Source: Lentinula raphanica
Taxonomy: Eukaryota > Basidiomycota > Agaricomycetes > Agaricales > Omphalotaceae
Assembly (NCBI GenBank): GCA_027919835.1
Contig: JANVFP010000006.1
Location: forward strand, 1,240,001-1,304,000
Reading direction: 5' to 3'
DNA: 64,000 nt
Position numbers and translations under genes: made by a program. Every line of letters begins with the position of its first letter. The stretch's first letter is position 1. The notes under the pieces were generated by a model, which made no database searches, was not told the origin of the DNA, and saw nothing but the letters and a program-made list of their open reading frames with translations. Shown one piece after another: positions 14,179-25,583 of the stretch.

Positions 14179-15136
14179 ACCGGGAAGATTTCAAGAATAC
14201 GTATTACTATTCACCTTCATGAGAAGACCTCCCATCCCACACCTAGGCAGGGAAATCAACCCGCTCGGCGTCGCACCTTTGGCACATGTTGCTACTACCA
14301 CGTCAGCCACCTGAATGATTGCTGGTGATCTGAAGTCCCACCTCCCAGATAGGTTCTGAATTGGGTCCAATGTAGTAAAGTGACAGCGGTGGAAGGAATT
14401 TGTTCCTATTACTGCCACCAAAATCTTGCGAGTAACAAAACAGTCTTTCTTCTGAAAGTTGCTGGGAATACCACAGTCACGGTTCTGTATTCTATTTTTT
14501 TCTCAAAGACCTGCTATGGGTTCGCGAAAACATTCATTTCATGGAGTCACTGTACCGAACTAGCAGCGAACGAGGAGACTTCAAGTTCAAACCACCAATA
14601 ATTACGGGGAAACATCCACTACATTCTCCCTCCAAATCTGCACAATACTTATGGAGCCTGGAGGCAGCTTTGGGGTGTTTTGAGCCATTGAGTTGTGCCA
14701 ATGGGGGAGTGTACAATAGATGGTTTAGTGGTTCTGCCTGGTTGCCAGTCAAAGGCAGGAATCGGTAACGGGAAAGGCGGCAAGTTCGAACTTGCTTTGA
14801 ATTTCTCACTCCACCAAACCTTTTCGTCGTTGCGCTCGACAATTACGACTGCATTTCTGAATGATGTCTATGCCAATACATTAAGTGTACGAAAGCCTAC
14901 TGTAAGTTCTGCTTACAAGACTAATGTGCGTCGAAGAGTGGGTATGAATTTGCTGATGGTACATATGCTGAGACGGAAGGTTATATGCTACTGGAGGGTT
15001 ACAATTATGTTCATGCCAGGAATTTCGGAGAATGACAAAAGAGGCAGCTCAAAAGAATTTTAGAAAAGAAGAAAACACACGGGTCATGTCACAGAAAGGG
15101 CCGCCAAACCAAAAAAGAAAAATAATCAGACAACGA
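14179..15136. other. gene-poor stretch after the TAH18 remnant
   Basis: Both strands contain short open frames, up to 122 codons, without motifs or consistent splice sites. It could be the remains of another decayed gene. I cannot identify one. Confidence 0.4.
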
Positions 15137-17170
15137 TCACGTCTGCAGCATGGAATGTTTATTCCCAGAAGCCCCACACCTTGACCCAACAGCTGTAGCG
15201 AGAACATTTGGCCTTTTCCTCTTGAATCCAAACCCAAGTAAATCACTCGATCTGCGGCTTTTGAGTTCAATTTTGACTAATTCTGCTTCCCACTCTTTAA
15301 CAGCCGCACTGGAAGATTCGTTGTCCTTCTGACGAGTGAGAGACTCTGAATTGGAGCTACCACTCCTACTTGGAGTGGAAGACAACGATATGATTGGCGA
15401 GAATGTGTGTCCAATTTGTGTCATCTGGGTAACAATGCTACTACCAGCAGTGGAAACGGTGGCAGGTCGTTTCTGGCTAGCCAGTAGAAGGCTAGCTGAA
15501 GGATCGAAGGGAAGCGGAGCAATATCTGGGGGAGATCCGGGAGAGGAGAAGCCTAATGAGCTCTGATCCCTTGGTCCGGCACTTGTATGCGGACGACGTG
15601 GGATCAAGGCTTTGTCTTTACCCTTGCCTTTGCCCTTGCTGCTGGAAGATGTAGTATTCGGCGCAGGATGTGAGGGTGAGAGTGGTTTGAGTCCCGAGGC
15701 GCTGGTGCTCGGGACAGGCTCAGAAGCATCTTCGAGTTTCCTTCGAGTGCGGCGTGGTGATTTGGATTTAGATCGCGCTTCGGACTGAGATCGTGCTTTA
15801 GACATAGCCAGCCGGCGTTCCGCGTCATTGGTGGAGGTTATATAGATCTCTTCTTCCTCGAGCTCAAAAGAGTCCGTACTATGCGGGCCTGTTACAATGA
15901 TCTAGAAGAATGATAAGAAAAAGCTGCATGCGCATTCGATGTATTGAGTCACCTTCACGCGAGCGAAGAAGCGAACAGATACCAGTTCTGAATGAATGGT
16001 TTCTCCGATTCCCCACCGGCTACTTGGTTTAGTGCTAGGCCACTGTACGGTCAAGGTCTTGCTCCATATTCCATTATCTGCTCGAGAAAATGGGCCGGAT
16101 GACTCGCTTCCTACGATTGGAAGAATTATAGGCTTCCCTACAAGGCTTTCAGACGAGTCTGAACGGATTTTAGGATATTGGGGTTGGGGCAACAAGGGTC
16201 GAGTATCGCTGGCAAGCGAAGTTGTAGACGTGTAACCAGACTGAAGTGGCGTTACAGCTGAGAAAGATCTGGTCGAGACAGGGAATTGCTGTGAAGTAGG
16301 GGAATATGTCGAAGTAATTGGTGAAACAGGTATGGAGGATGTGGGTGAGGCGGAGACAGGACTTGGAGACTCATTAAACTGTATGCGGCGCTCGACGACG
16401 ACAGTTGCGCTACGTATGGTTATATTTTGCGCCTCTGGTAAAATATGTATGGATATGGGTAAAAGGTCTGTCGGGCCTATGGGTTCTCGTGGTGCCCAGA
16501 TGGTGTAGCGCAGTGAAAGGTTTTTAGGCTTTGTGACAAAACGATCCAACTGACCAGCATCAACATGCATAAGAGGTCTCGGCGAAGGTAGAAAGGGCGG
16601 AAGATCATAGCGAACAAGCGGAAGTTCGACGTGTTTATTGAGTCGAGTACCGATGCCTGATATATGAGCATGATGAATCGCTAGGAGTCAGTTTAGTACA
16701 GATGACGAAAACCGAGATTACCGAATACGCACTGGCTTCCACGCGCCAAACACATCGATACTCGACGAAGGACACGGTGCTGAAACCGGCCGTGCGGGCA
16801 GGTATCGTGATTTTGAAAGGGAGTTCTAGTTCGCCTATGTCAACGAATTCAACTCCATCTGGTTTGGTCCATAAAACTTGGGTGTGGTCAACAGTCGTCT
16901 TACTCGACACCACACCTCCAATCCGTCCAAGCCGAAACTCGTAGCAACGAACAGCTATTGTTATCTGTCTAGCAGACAGTAGCTTCAAATCTGCGTCCAG
17001 CTTGGTACCGACCACTACGCATATATACGAGTTCAATCAGTCGAAATTATCCAGCAAGAGTTAGGGTTGAACATACCTCCTTCTACTACAACATTGCTCA
17101 CACCAAGGAAACCAGTATAAGGGAAGTATTTGAGTCCATTGTGACTTTTGGAATACAGTAAAAGCTGCAT
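15137..17170 (-). CDS. arrestin-fold (arrestin-like N-terminal domain) protein
   Basis: A multi-exon minus-strand gene of roughly 550-600 residues. The first half reads as an arrestin fold: GTKLDADLKLLSARQITIAVRCYE, LELPFKITIPAR, a second lobe with RYTIWAPREPIGPTDLLPISI, and VVVERRIQF. The second half is rich in Ser, Pro and Lys/Arg and low in structure, and ends near EWEAELVKIELKSRRSS with a stop at 15137-15139. ATG 17170 (MQLLLYSKSHNGL) is chosen as the first ATG in a frame that splices into the arrestin part; another start further upstream is possible. Fungal alpha-arrestins adapt Rsp5 to membrane cargo, and an RSP5 gene lies in this window. However, I see no PPxY motif in this protein, only a weak PQPQY stretch, so an adaptor role is unproven. 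Confidence 0.72.
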
Positions 17171-17479
17171 TCCACTCGTGCGGACGAAGGAGAAGGAGAA
17201 GAGGGAAGAATGCAAAGAGGTGGATCACATACAGTATTATGAGTCTCTAAGGGATCTTCGATGCAAGCGATCATGGATTTCTCGGGAATGAAGTGTCACG
17301 CAGATAAGACAACCGACTTTTGAGATCTATACAAACCCAAATTTGGAAACATGGCACCACGAAATTTTCAAGAAATAAATAAATATGGTAACAGCTCCAT
17401 GAGTGACAGACTACAGTATGGTCGTACTCTAAACATTGTATGTAATACCATCTTACTTCGAACCGAATCCTGCAGCAAT
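17171..17479. other. intergenic, no gene recognised
   Basis: A short gap holding the upstream region of the arrestin-like gene and the 3' region of the transporter gene. No motif was picked out. Confidence 0.5.
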
Positions 17480-19558
17480 CTAGTCGGAACGTGAATGTGC
17501 GGAGTTCGACGGTGCAATTGCGTGCTGCCCTTCTGGAACCGCATCGAATCCTCCCTGTCCTAGGTCGGCAGGAAGAACAGCCGTCTCATCCAACGAGGAT
17601 GACAAGAGCCCTTCCCTCTCTTCTGGATCTACAGAAGCTGGAGTAGTTGCCGGCTTTGGCAAACATGGCGGTACTGCGACAAGGTTGTTGAAAAGGAACT
17701 ATGAAGCGTCAAACCAATCAACATGACGACGGAACTTGGTGGGAATCAAAAGGATGTAACACATACCGTGCCATAACTGAAGATAGAAAGTGGAGAAAAT
17801 TCGGTTTGAGAAACCGCAATGAATAGACGAATAGAAATTTGACATACACCAAGAGCGCGAACCCGAGGACTTGCAACAACGAAATGGGCCACAGTAGCTT
17901 CTCCCACCCTAAGCCTAAACTGACAAGCCAAATAACAAGAGTCCTGCATGTATCAACGAGCGAACGGGCGGTAGCGCTGACATGTCGCGTCACGCTTAAT
18001 CCAAAGAAATTGAACAAGGCGATGCTACAAGCAATTACGATACCGGACCACAGCACAGAAGGTGTGTCCACCATCTGGTGCCATCCACGAGGTATGTCAA
18101 AGAAGGGTGACTTGGAAGAGACAGCAGGAAGGGCCAGAACAGGAAAGAATATGAGGATAGTGAGTGCACCGAACAGCCCTTCGAAGCCTACGGCGACCAA
18201 GGGAGGAACCGAGTAATGACCTATATTCAGACATAGAGTATGTGTTATGCAGCGAGGTATCTAGAATTTGTGGCTTTACTTACCCATGATCTTCTCTAAT
18301 AGAAAGCCCGTATGTATCAGATGATCGGTTGACATCTAGATTCTAGACAGATACGCTACATACCTTCCACGACGAATTGTGTGGCAGTACTGACAAGGTC
18401 CGTTACACATACTTGAAATGTCTCACGAAGATGAAGAGCTTACAAGATTTGAGCGAACAGGATGAAAAACACGCCTATGTAGACGAAAAATGAATTGGAC
18501 GATACGTGTACCGGAAGATGATTCTTACCGACGACGACAGTTGTAGCTTCAGGCGCCTCAATAGCTTCTGGTGGAGGCAAATCGGCATCACCACTGTTCT
18601 TGTTGAGCAAGAAGTTTACCGCCTCCTTGACAGTATCCTTGATGAGAGAGCCACTGAACCCCACTAACCCCACTCCAGCCATCACGATGATCAGCGAGAC
18701 CCATCTAGTGTCCTTGAGCAACAGTCAAAAAGATCATTAATTTGGATGACTCAACTGATAGAGCCATAGGCGTCGGCGCAGAAATACTACACTCAAGAAA
18801 CCAACGAACAGAACCAGAGATCCTCGTGTCATTTGATAGATAGACACCGGTGTATATAGTAGACCGACGTTCATCAGCTACGAATGAGTTGTAAGGATAA
18901 GTAGAGAAGGCGTCAGCTAAAGTCGTATGGTGTATTCTGAACACCCGAAACGCACCGTAGTCCCAGTGAGATCACAAGCCGCAGGAATCCATAGTAGAAG
19001 ATATTTCCAGCCACTGAGAGTTACAGAAGCAGGGATAGCTTTAGCATTGGATGAGGTGACTTCAGATGATTCAGAATCTCGAAGCTGGACTGGCTGCGAT
19101 CGCCTAGACCGAACCCAAGCGTATACGACAGGGAGGAAGCCTTCATGTTCCAGAAGATGAAGATAAAATGATTAAGAGAGTCACAAGCCAAAGATAAATG
19201 ACGAACAAAGCATTTCACCGACTATATATAAAATTCAATGTTAGATACTTCTGAATTTCCCAAAGAGAGATAAAACGCACGGAACATTTGAAGCGTTTGC
19301 CATACTGGTTGTTCATACAGCACTCTTCGACTGACATCTGGATCGGCGCAGTTCTCTACACATTGCATATCCTAATCGAGAATGATGAGATTAGACTCTT
19401 GGAGACACCAATGCCAACACTTGCCTGGTATTTGCTCCATAAAGAGTTACTGGAGCCCTAAATTGAACAGTTACGAGTGAGCAAAGTGATACAGCAGTGA
19501 TACTCACGGTAAGGATCATCCCTGCCAGCAGGATGGGGATGAAGAATGAGCTAGGCAT
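17480..19558 (-). CDS. SLC35F6-like multi-spanning transporter
   Basis: A minus-strand gene with many introns for a drug/metabolite-superfamily transporter of about ten membrane spans. It begins MPSSFFIPILLAGMILT, a first membrane helix. The C(V)ENCADPD region, PAACDLTGT, YTPVSIYQMTRGSLVLFVG and LVAVGFEGLFG follow. Then NFFGLSVTRHVSATARSLVDTCRT and GWEKLLWPISLLQVLGFALLV close the membrane part. That order and wording match the SLC35F6 family, a lysosomal or mitochondrial-associated membrane protein in animals. The hydrophilic tail carries EREGLLSSS, resembling the acidic dileucine-like tail of the family. The stop is at 17480-17482. The transported substrate is unknown. Confidence 0.83.
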
Positions 19559-20472
19559 GATGCTGACGGTGAAGGGGTAAGGAAAGGTTTCCAAACATGG
19601 CATCCCTTGAGGCGGTGTGTGGCTGTGTAGGTTGAGGCGCTATGATAAGATAACTATCACGCCCATGAGATTATGTACTTACTCTTCTCACTGAGGCCAG
19701 CGTAACTTGTTACTTGTAAGTCCTTGCAAGAGCAAATTTTATGCTATGTCATATATTCTAGCAGTGTCACCGACTTGAACAAAGCCATCGCAATGCCCGC
19801 AGTAATGGCTATTTCAACCCGTCTTGCGAAGTATACGCTAGCTCTGGTACGATGGTCAAAATTCGAACTTCAAGCTTCAAGCTTCAAAGTCTCAGGCCTG
19901 AGCAACTCAATTCAAAGGTTACGCATCAAACGCGGGCTCGGAGCTTCCAAGACCATTTCTGAGGTGGCGCAGCGTCGATGAACGTACTTTCGGGATTTCG
20001 AAGTCGCCGCAAATCAAAAGTCAAATCACACTAGCGTTTTAGAGGTGGTTGGTTTTTCTTGGGTTATTGTAGATTCTTATCAATCTCTTCAGCATCCTAT
20101 ACAAGCCTAGACACTAATTGTGGATCGCCCAAGCCACTGCGCGCTTGAGATTGATAACACCATTCATTGCTTCTACGGCGATGAAAAAACATCCGTGTCG
20201 GTCGATAGTCAATCGTGGAGGCAGACCTACTAGGATGAAGGAGGATTACATCTGATTACATGCTGGATACGTATGATTTGCAGTATGTTCTTCAGAGATA
20301 TCCCCTTCCGAGCATTGGGATATCTGGTAAGTAGATTTACCCGTTGAAACGGTAGCAGAAGAGTGGCAGCACTGCTAGGTAGGAGGGGTATAAAAGACCA
20401 GGTCCAATCCCTCGTATTCTCCACAACTTTTTTTCGAAAGTTAGAACACTCTCACATCTATTAGAAGTGATA
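19559..20472. other. intergenic upstream of secreted protein A
   Basis: About 0.9 kb separates two divergent genes. A short direct repeat (cttcaagcttcaagcttcaa) lies near 19866. A TATA box is at 20389. No gene was recognised, and the 85-codon frame at 19724 has no motif. Confidence 0.5.
20389..20395 (+). promoter_or_regulatory. TATA box of secreted protein A
   Basis: TATAAAA in the context ggaggggTATAAAAga, 78 bases upstream of ATG 20473. The same context recurs before the paralog. Confidence 0.7.
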
Positions 20473-20972
20473 ATGAAGGTCTTCAACACTGCCACTGTCT
20501 TGTTCGTTGCTGTTTCTTCCGGGTCTGTCCTCGCTGCGACCGTCGAGTACTGTACAGGCCTCAGTCTGGGTGGCACCTGCTTCAGCGCGTCCCCGGCTGA
20601 CGGAACTTGCGGTGAGAGCATTCTTTCTCCTAACGCTCGAAGAATTCTGGCAACTGATACACGCGAACGACAGTAAATGTTGACCTCAGTGTCAATGACC
20701 AGACTCATTCCGCTCAGATTACCGACGGTAATTGTGTCTTTTGGGCGTAAGTGTCAACGTTTGCTGCACGTCAAAGACAATGTGCTCAAATGGTTTTTCT
20801 TGATAGCAACGCGAATTGTAATGGTGATCACACCGATCAGTTGGATGGAACCGTCGACGACTTCAATTCCATTTGTGGAGGTGGCTGGCAGAAACGTATT
20901 TCCGCTTTCAAGTGCTGCTCGGGCGATGCTTCGTCCAGCTGGTGCGCTGGAAGCAAGCCGACTTGTACTTGA
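20473..20972 (+). CDS. small secreted cysteine-rich protein A
   Basis: Predicted 125 residues from exons 20473-20611, 20674-20746 and 20807-20972 (139, 73 and 166 bases). A clear signal peptide (about residues 1-21, ending SVLA-A) precedes a mature region of about 104 residues with ten cysteines, enough for five disulfides. They include YC, TC, TC, NC, NC, IC, a CC pair, WC and TC. Conserved blocks are SASPADGTC, DGNCVFWA, GDHTDQLDGTVDDFN and ICGGGWQKR. The paralog at 22381 has the same exon lengths and cysteine spacing. I do not recognise a named family. Size, secretion and cysteine content fit the broad class of fungal effector-like or antimicrobial-like small secreted proteins, but function is not shown. 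Confidence 0.87.
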
Positions 20973-22380
20973 ACTCCTAGTGATGTACCCGACTAGTAGT
21001 AATGCAGGACGCCACTAGGTCAGCTACCATTGCAGTCCTTGCATTTATACTAGAATCAAGCTTCGTATTTGGTGCATTTGTTCCATTCAGACTTTCAGTC
21101 GTATCTTAGGCTCACTGTGCCAGATGACGAGCATTGATCGACGACACAGGACCGTAATATTGTCATCCGTCTGAGAAGGTAAAAGTTGTAGCTGGCGAAC
21201 TCCGATGGGTTCTCCCAAGCTCTCATTCCAATCACTCAGACTTTTTGCTTACCTCCGACACAACGTCTCTTAGCCACTTCGCGCCACATATTTGACTCTG
21301 AACATTCCAGGATAGTATAGTATATTATCTTAAACCAAAAACCGGACTCCACAAACTAGCATCGAAGGGAGCCCGTGCCACTGACGGATGTCGTTTTCTC
21401 ATGGCGGTAGTCTGAGCGTCACTGCTATGCTCAACTGCATCATTTAACATTGTTGGGTGATCATAAGACTTTCGTACTTGCTATGCTCCGCATATTTTTT
21501 ATCGTATTCAATCTGAGGACCGCAAGACGCGCACGTTTAACTTGTCAAGGTCTCTCCGACTGGAAATACGTGTAATCCTTCCTTCTTTGTAGTAATTGTG
21601 TACTGTTCCTTCAAAATCACAGGTCAATTGAATAAGTATTGGAACTGCTTCAATGCCAAGTTGAAAGTTCCGACGTTCAAGACTCGAATGAGAATAACTT
21701 TGTATCTGGACAGATTCCTCGCTCAGGCGTGTACCCAGGTATGATCAAAAGTATTCAAACATTTACCACCTGTCCGTAGGCTAAGAGATTGCTTCCTGGA
21801 ATCATCAAGCATAACTTGAAGGGAAGGGGGGCTGTCAGCGCTGCGAGCTTGATGAACTCGGGTATATTGCTCCATGATTTTAGTGTGCTGACGATCTTTG
21901 AATAATTTAGTTCAAATATCTACTGAAACTATCCGAAATACTCGCCTGCAAGGGAGAAACAGAGGAAAACTCTGCGCATTCCGGGATTTTTGGTGAGCGG
22001 TGGAGCACTTCGGTGCTTCCAAGCTCCCGGCATAATTTGAGACTGAGGAGTTTTGTGATTCAAAATCGCACTAGAGCAAATGGTAGTACCAACTCCTGCA
22101 AATCAAGTCTCAGTCTCACTGTCCATCGCAAATTTCTAGTAGCATTCATACCAAAACCTACCAAAACTCATCCGCACTTGTCGACGGTCCTTCCGGTATT
22201 TCAATGATCAGAATCATATCGTACAGAGATGGGATGAGCAAGAGCTCCAACTGGATCACAAATATCTGGACTAGTACAGAGCATGAGGAGGGTATAAAAA
22301 GAGGTAGTTTGAGAACAGCCAAGTATTCCAACACCTACATCGAACACTCACATATTTGTACCAAGCCAAGTCGAACGAGA
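20973..22380. other. intergenic between the two secreted-protein paralogs
   Basis: About 1.4 kb with no long open frame or further copy of the cysteine-rich gene that I can recognise. A TATA box is at 22293. Confidence 0.5.
22293..22299 (+). promoter_or_regulatory. TATA box of secreted protein B
   Basis: TATAAAA in the context gagggTATAAAAaga, 82 bases upstream of ATG 22381. This nearly equals the spacing in paralog A. Confidence 0.7.
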
Positions 22381-22868
22381 ATGAAGGTCTCCATCACTGC
22401 TGCTATGCTGTGTTTTGCCTTGACCTCCCAGAGTGTTTCCTCGACCACAGTTGAATACTGTAGTGGCACTAGCCTGGCGGGTAAATGTTTTTCTGCAAGC
22501 CCTTCTGATGGAACATGCGGTGAGGCTCTTCCTTTCGGGATCCTTGATGCACAGCTAAGCATAGTCCTTATAGTTAATGTCGACCTCAGCGTCAATGACC
22601 AGACCCATTCCGCCGAAATTACTGACGGTAACTGTGTCTTCTGGGCGTAAGTCACGTTCTGCAAATGACTGCTCAAAAAGGGTGTCTAAATATTCTTTTC
22701 AGCAACGCGGATTGCGATGGTGACCATACCGATCAGTTAGATGGGACCGTCGATGACTTCAACACGATCTGTGGTGGTGGTTGGCAGAAGCGCATTTCCT
22801 CATTTAAGTGCTGCGCCGGCGACTCTTCAGCTACTTGGTGTGCTGGAAACAAGCCAGCATGCGCCTAA
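22381..22868 (+). CDS. small secreted cysteine-rich protein B
   Basis: Predicted 125 residues from exons 22381-22519, 22574-22646 and 22703-22868, exactly the same exon lengths as copy A; only the introns differ. The signal peptide (about residues 1-20) is diverged. The mature protein keeps all ten cysteines and long identical blocks such as VNVDLSVNDQTHSA, DGNCVFWA, GDHTDQLDGTVDDFN and GGGWQKRIS. Differences concentrate in the leader, the first loop and the C-terminal loop (GDSSATWCAGNKPACA). Together with copy A this is a same-strand duplication about 1.9 kb apart. The family is not recognised. Confidence 0.87.
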
Positions 22869-23373
22869 GCTCGAGCTGGTACACAACCAGCCCAAAGGAA
22901 GGCCAAATACGATAAAGGTAGCCTGTAACTTGTAGCAAATTCAGTACGGACTGTGTTTGCAATGCTTTTCACGATCAAGTGCACCCTATTAGTGCACCTG
23001 ACTGAGCCTGTTGACGTTGATTTGAGTATATCAGTCGGGCACCTACTTGGATTATCTCCAGTTCGTACCGAGTCCCCCTTTACACATGAGGTCCGAGGAG
23101 AGAGGAGTTCATGGTGGTATAATAATAGTAAAGACTCAGCATGTCACACACTCGTGATCTGTTCCTCGGCGCGTGGTCACTTATGTCACGGCCCTTCCGT
23201 TTCCCTGGTCTCAACTTTAATTTTCGCCGAATCTATAACGTTCATCATTCCTCTGTATGTCGTGCGCCTTTGTTCTAAGCTAACTGGGCTCAAAGGCTAG
23301 CTGAACAAAGACTACAAAGGGCTAACTCACTTGTTGGCATTGGACAAAGTATTTAATCCCACATGCCTCCAGT
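22869..23373. other. intergenic, no gene recognised
   Basis: About 500 bases of non-coding DNA between secreted protein B and the next gene. No motif was picked out. Confidence 0.5.
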
Positions 23374-24777
23374 ATGCATCCAGGTTCCTCCTCCAGACAA
23401 ACCCATATGTCGTTCGATGATTTCAACAAAAGTCAAAACTTCTCCTTCTCGTCTTCGCCAGCTTTGAGAACGGACAAAGTTGTCTGGCAAATGCCACCTC
23501 CCTCTAACCCTGCTCTCCAGAGGCTCATGGATAATGCAGACAACGATGGTGAGGTTGCTTGAATCTTTGATGAATCTCTCTGATCATCTGGTCATTAGTC
23601 CGGCGAACAAACCCAGCACCTCATCATGCCACGTGGGATTCAGCATCGACTCATGTCTCCCCGGGACCCATAGCCTCCAATTCGCGTTTATCAACCCGCG
23701 CAGCCGACAAGCGTTCCACAACGTCATTTGGCATAAATCCTGAAATAGCGCAACTTGTAGACCCGGTCTTACTTAGAAGTGTAGCGGAGATTGCCAGTCA
23801 AAAGGCGCAAGAACGTTCCAAAGCTTTGGGGCTGGTAATGAAGAGGAAACATGGATCTCTTAGATCAGCCAAATCCGAAAAGTCTATTACTACTGGAAAA
23901 CCCCGTGCTCGTAGGGCAGTGAGTAGTGGTATGGTCGAAAAGAGTGGCAGTGATTTGAAGAAGAGAGACAAAGGCAAAGGAAGACGGAAAGAAACCTCTT
24001 TACCTGCAGGATTCTCGTTCAGCAATCACGATGTTCATGGGCAGCCAACTTTCGACGATAGCCCTTCCACTACTATATCTGCGACTTCTTCTAGCACAAA
24101 TGTCTTGGAAGTATCGATGTCCACGGCGGATACTTCGATGGACAATTCATCAGAAATCCTCTCTCATCGCGAATTTTCTCCTCCGTCCCCTCGTCGTTCA
24201 CCCAATCATCTTGACGACTCTACCATAAAACATGAGGATAAACCTGTCATCATACGTCGTCCTCATCCCGCCAACAACGATAGTCTTTTGTCGCGTACCC
24301 GACGAGATCAACAGAACTTTGACGCGAGCATTGAGACAGCGCATACTTCGTCAAAAGTTGCTGTGAAAGCGGTAGCGCCGCCCTCGATGTCTCATCCTCG
24401 TCCGTCTGCCAACCCCCCTGCACTAGGTATGCGCCGCTTTACCTCCTTGCCTGCAAAGAACAATGCCAGTTCCACAAAACCATTCGGTGTCGTCAACGAT
24501 CTACCAACGAAGCGGCGTCCATTTAAAACACCATTTCTTCCTATCACTCAGCGACCCAGTGATCATGGTCAGATTGCACCACCAACTTTTGCTCCGTCAC
24601 CACAGAGGATACAGGAACCGGTATGTTTGCCAAGAAATACGAAACTTGAACCATTGGACTAACGTATACGAGAAATCTGAACCAGATGGAATGAATTGCG
24701 ACGACGCAGAAACTTCATTTGAATACGATTCTTTCGATATGGATATTCTGGAAGATGTTTTGAAGCAATATGATTAA
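23374..24777 (+). CDS. hypothetical, low-complexity Ser/Pro-rich protein
   Basis: Predicted 433 residues from exons 23374-23548, 23599-24620 and 24673-24777. The protein is largely disordered and rich in Ser, Pro, Arg and Lys. The only helix-like part is near residues 125-150 (INPEIAQLVDPVLLRSVAEI), followed by basic clusters (MKRKHGS, KPRARRA) that could act as nuclear signals. The acidic C-terminus ends FDMDILEDVLKQYD. ATG 23374 is the first ATG in the frame that splices cleanly; a nearby ATG at 23363 is in another frame. I do not recognise the family. Basic clusters and disorder would suit a nuclear or chromatin-associated protein, but that is a guess. Confidence 0.65.
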
Positions 24778-25583
24778 AAGGATTTTTGGTCCTGGTACGA
24801 TATACTCTGGAAGGATTTCCTCGCAATCTCGTCCGATGTTCGTTAACTTAACTACATACTCAACTTCATTGTACGTTATTATCGGTGTATAATCATACGA
24901 ATACTTAAAAAGATCGTAGTGAAAGATCTAGAGTAGATATAGCCATTATCTCACAGTAAACATATCATTCGAGCATCGTCAGTCTACTTTCGTTTCTGAG
25001 GGTCAAAAGGTGAGAGTCTCAAAGAAACAAACCATGACAGACTGGACGAAGAGATTAGAAAAAGAGAAATTAGAATGAGGAGAAAAAAGTGTCTAAGCTT
25101 GTTTTTTTTTGAATCCCTTTTATTCGCCCTTGCGCAAATGCGTATGTTAGCGAGTATGCTACTCTTGTGTATCCTCTGCCCCTCTTCACCCTGTCCTTCT
25201 TCCATATCCTGCCAACTTCGGACCTAAGCTTGAATGTGCCCTATTACTACTATACGAAGCAGAACGTTGCAGTAATCTTTGAGACTCAAAATGACGATCG
25301 ACGAACAGGTAGGAACCATTGTTTAAGGTATACTCAAGTAGTTGAACCACTGAACAATCGTATGAAAATCGATACTAGCACGATGGTTCGTCAGACAGAA
25401 ACTTGCCAAATCATCGGAGAAACAGGAGAGGCGGGCTGAAGCGTAAGGGCGGAATCCAAAATTTTTGTACCGTACTCGTCCTCAGTATGCTCTTGAACTT
25501 CGCTGGTCTCTGACTCGACACTCTTCGTGAACCACAGAATTTGGTAGCCAGACTGGTTATCCCGGCGATAACTAGAGAAAATA
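24778..25583. other. convergent intergenic region, no gene recognised
   Basis: About 800 bases between the convergent hypothetical gene and SHQ1. A T-rich run lies at 25102-25109. A good start context at 25291 (ATGACGATCG) leads nowhere convincing. Confidence 0.45.

Noticed and set aside
14191..15063. Several short open frames on both strands after the TAH18 remnant
   Set aside because: They overlap each other, lack motifs and could not be joined into a plausible product.
19724..19981. 85-codon plus-strand frame
   Set aside because: It contains a small direct repeat and no domain, and lies in an ordinary intergenic gap.
25291..25440. Possible tiny gene starting MTIDEQ with a good start context and gtagga donor
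   Set aside because: Trial splices gave short peptides without a recognisable family. A passing likeness to RAMP4-type proteins could not be kept in frame.
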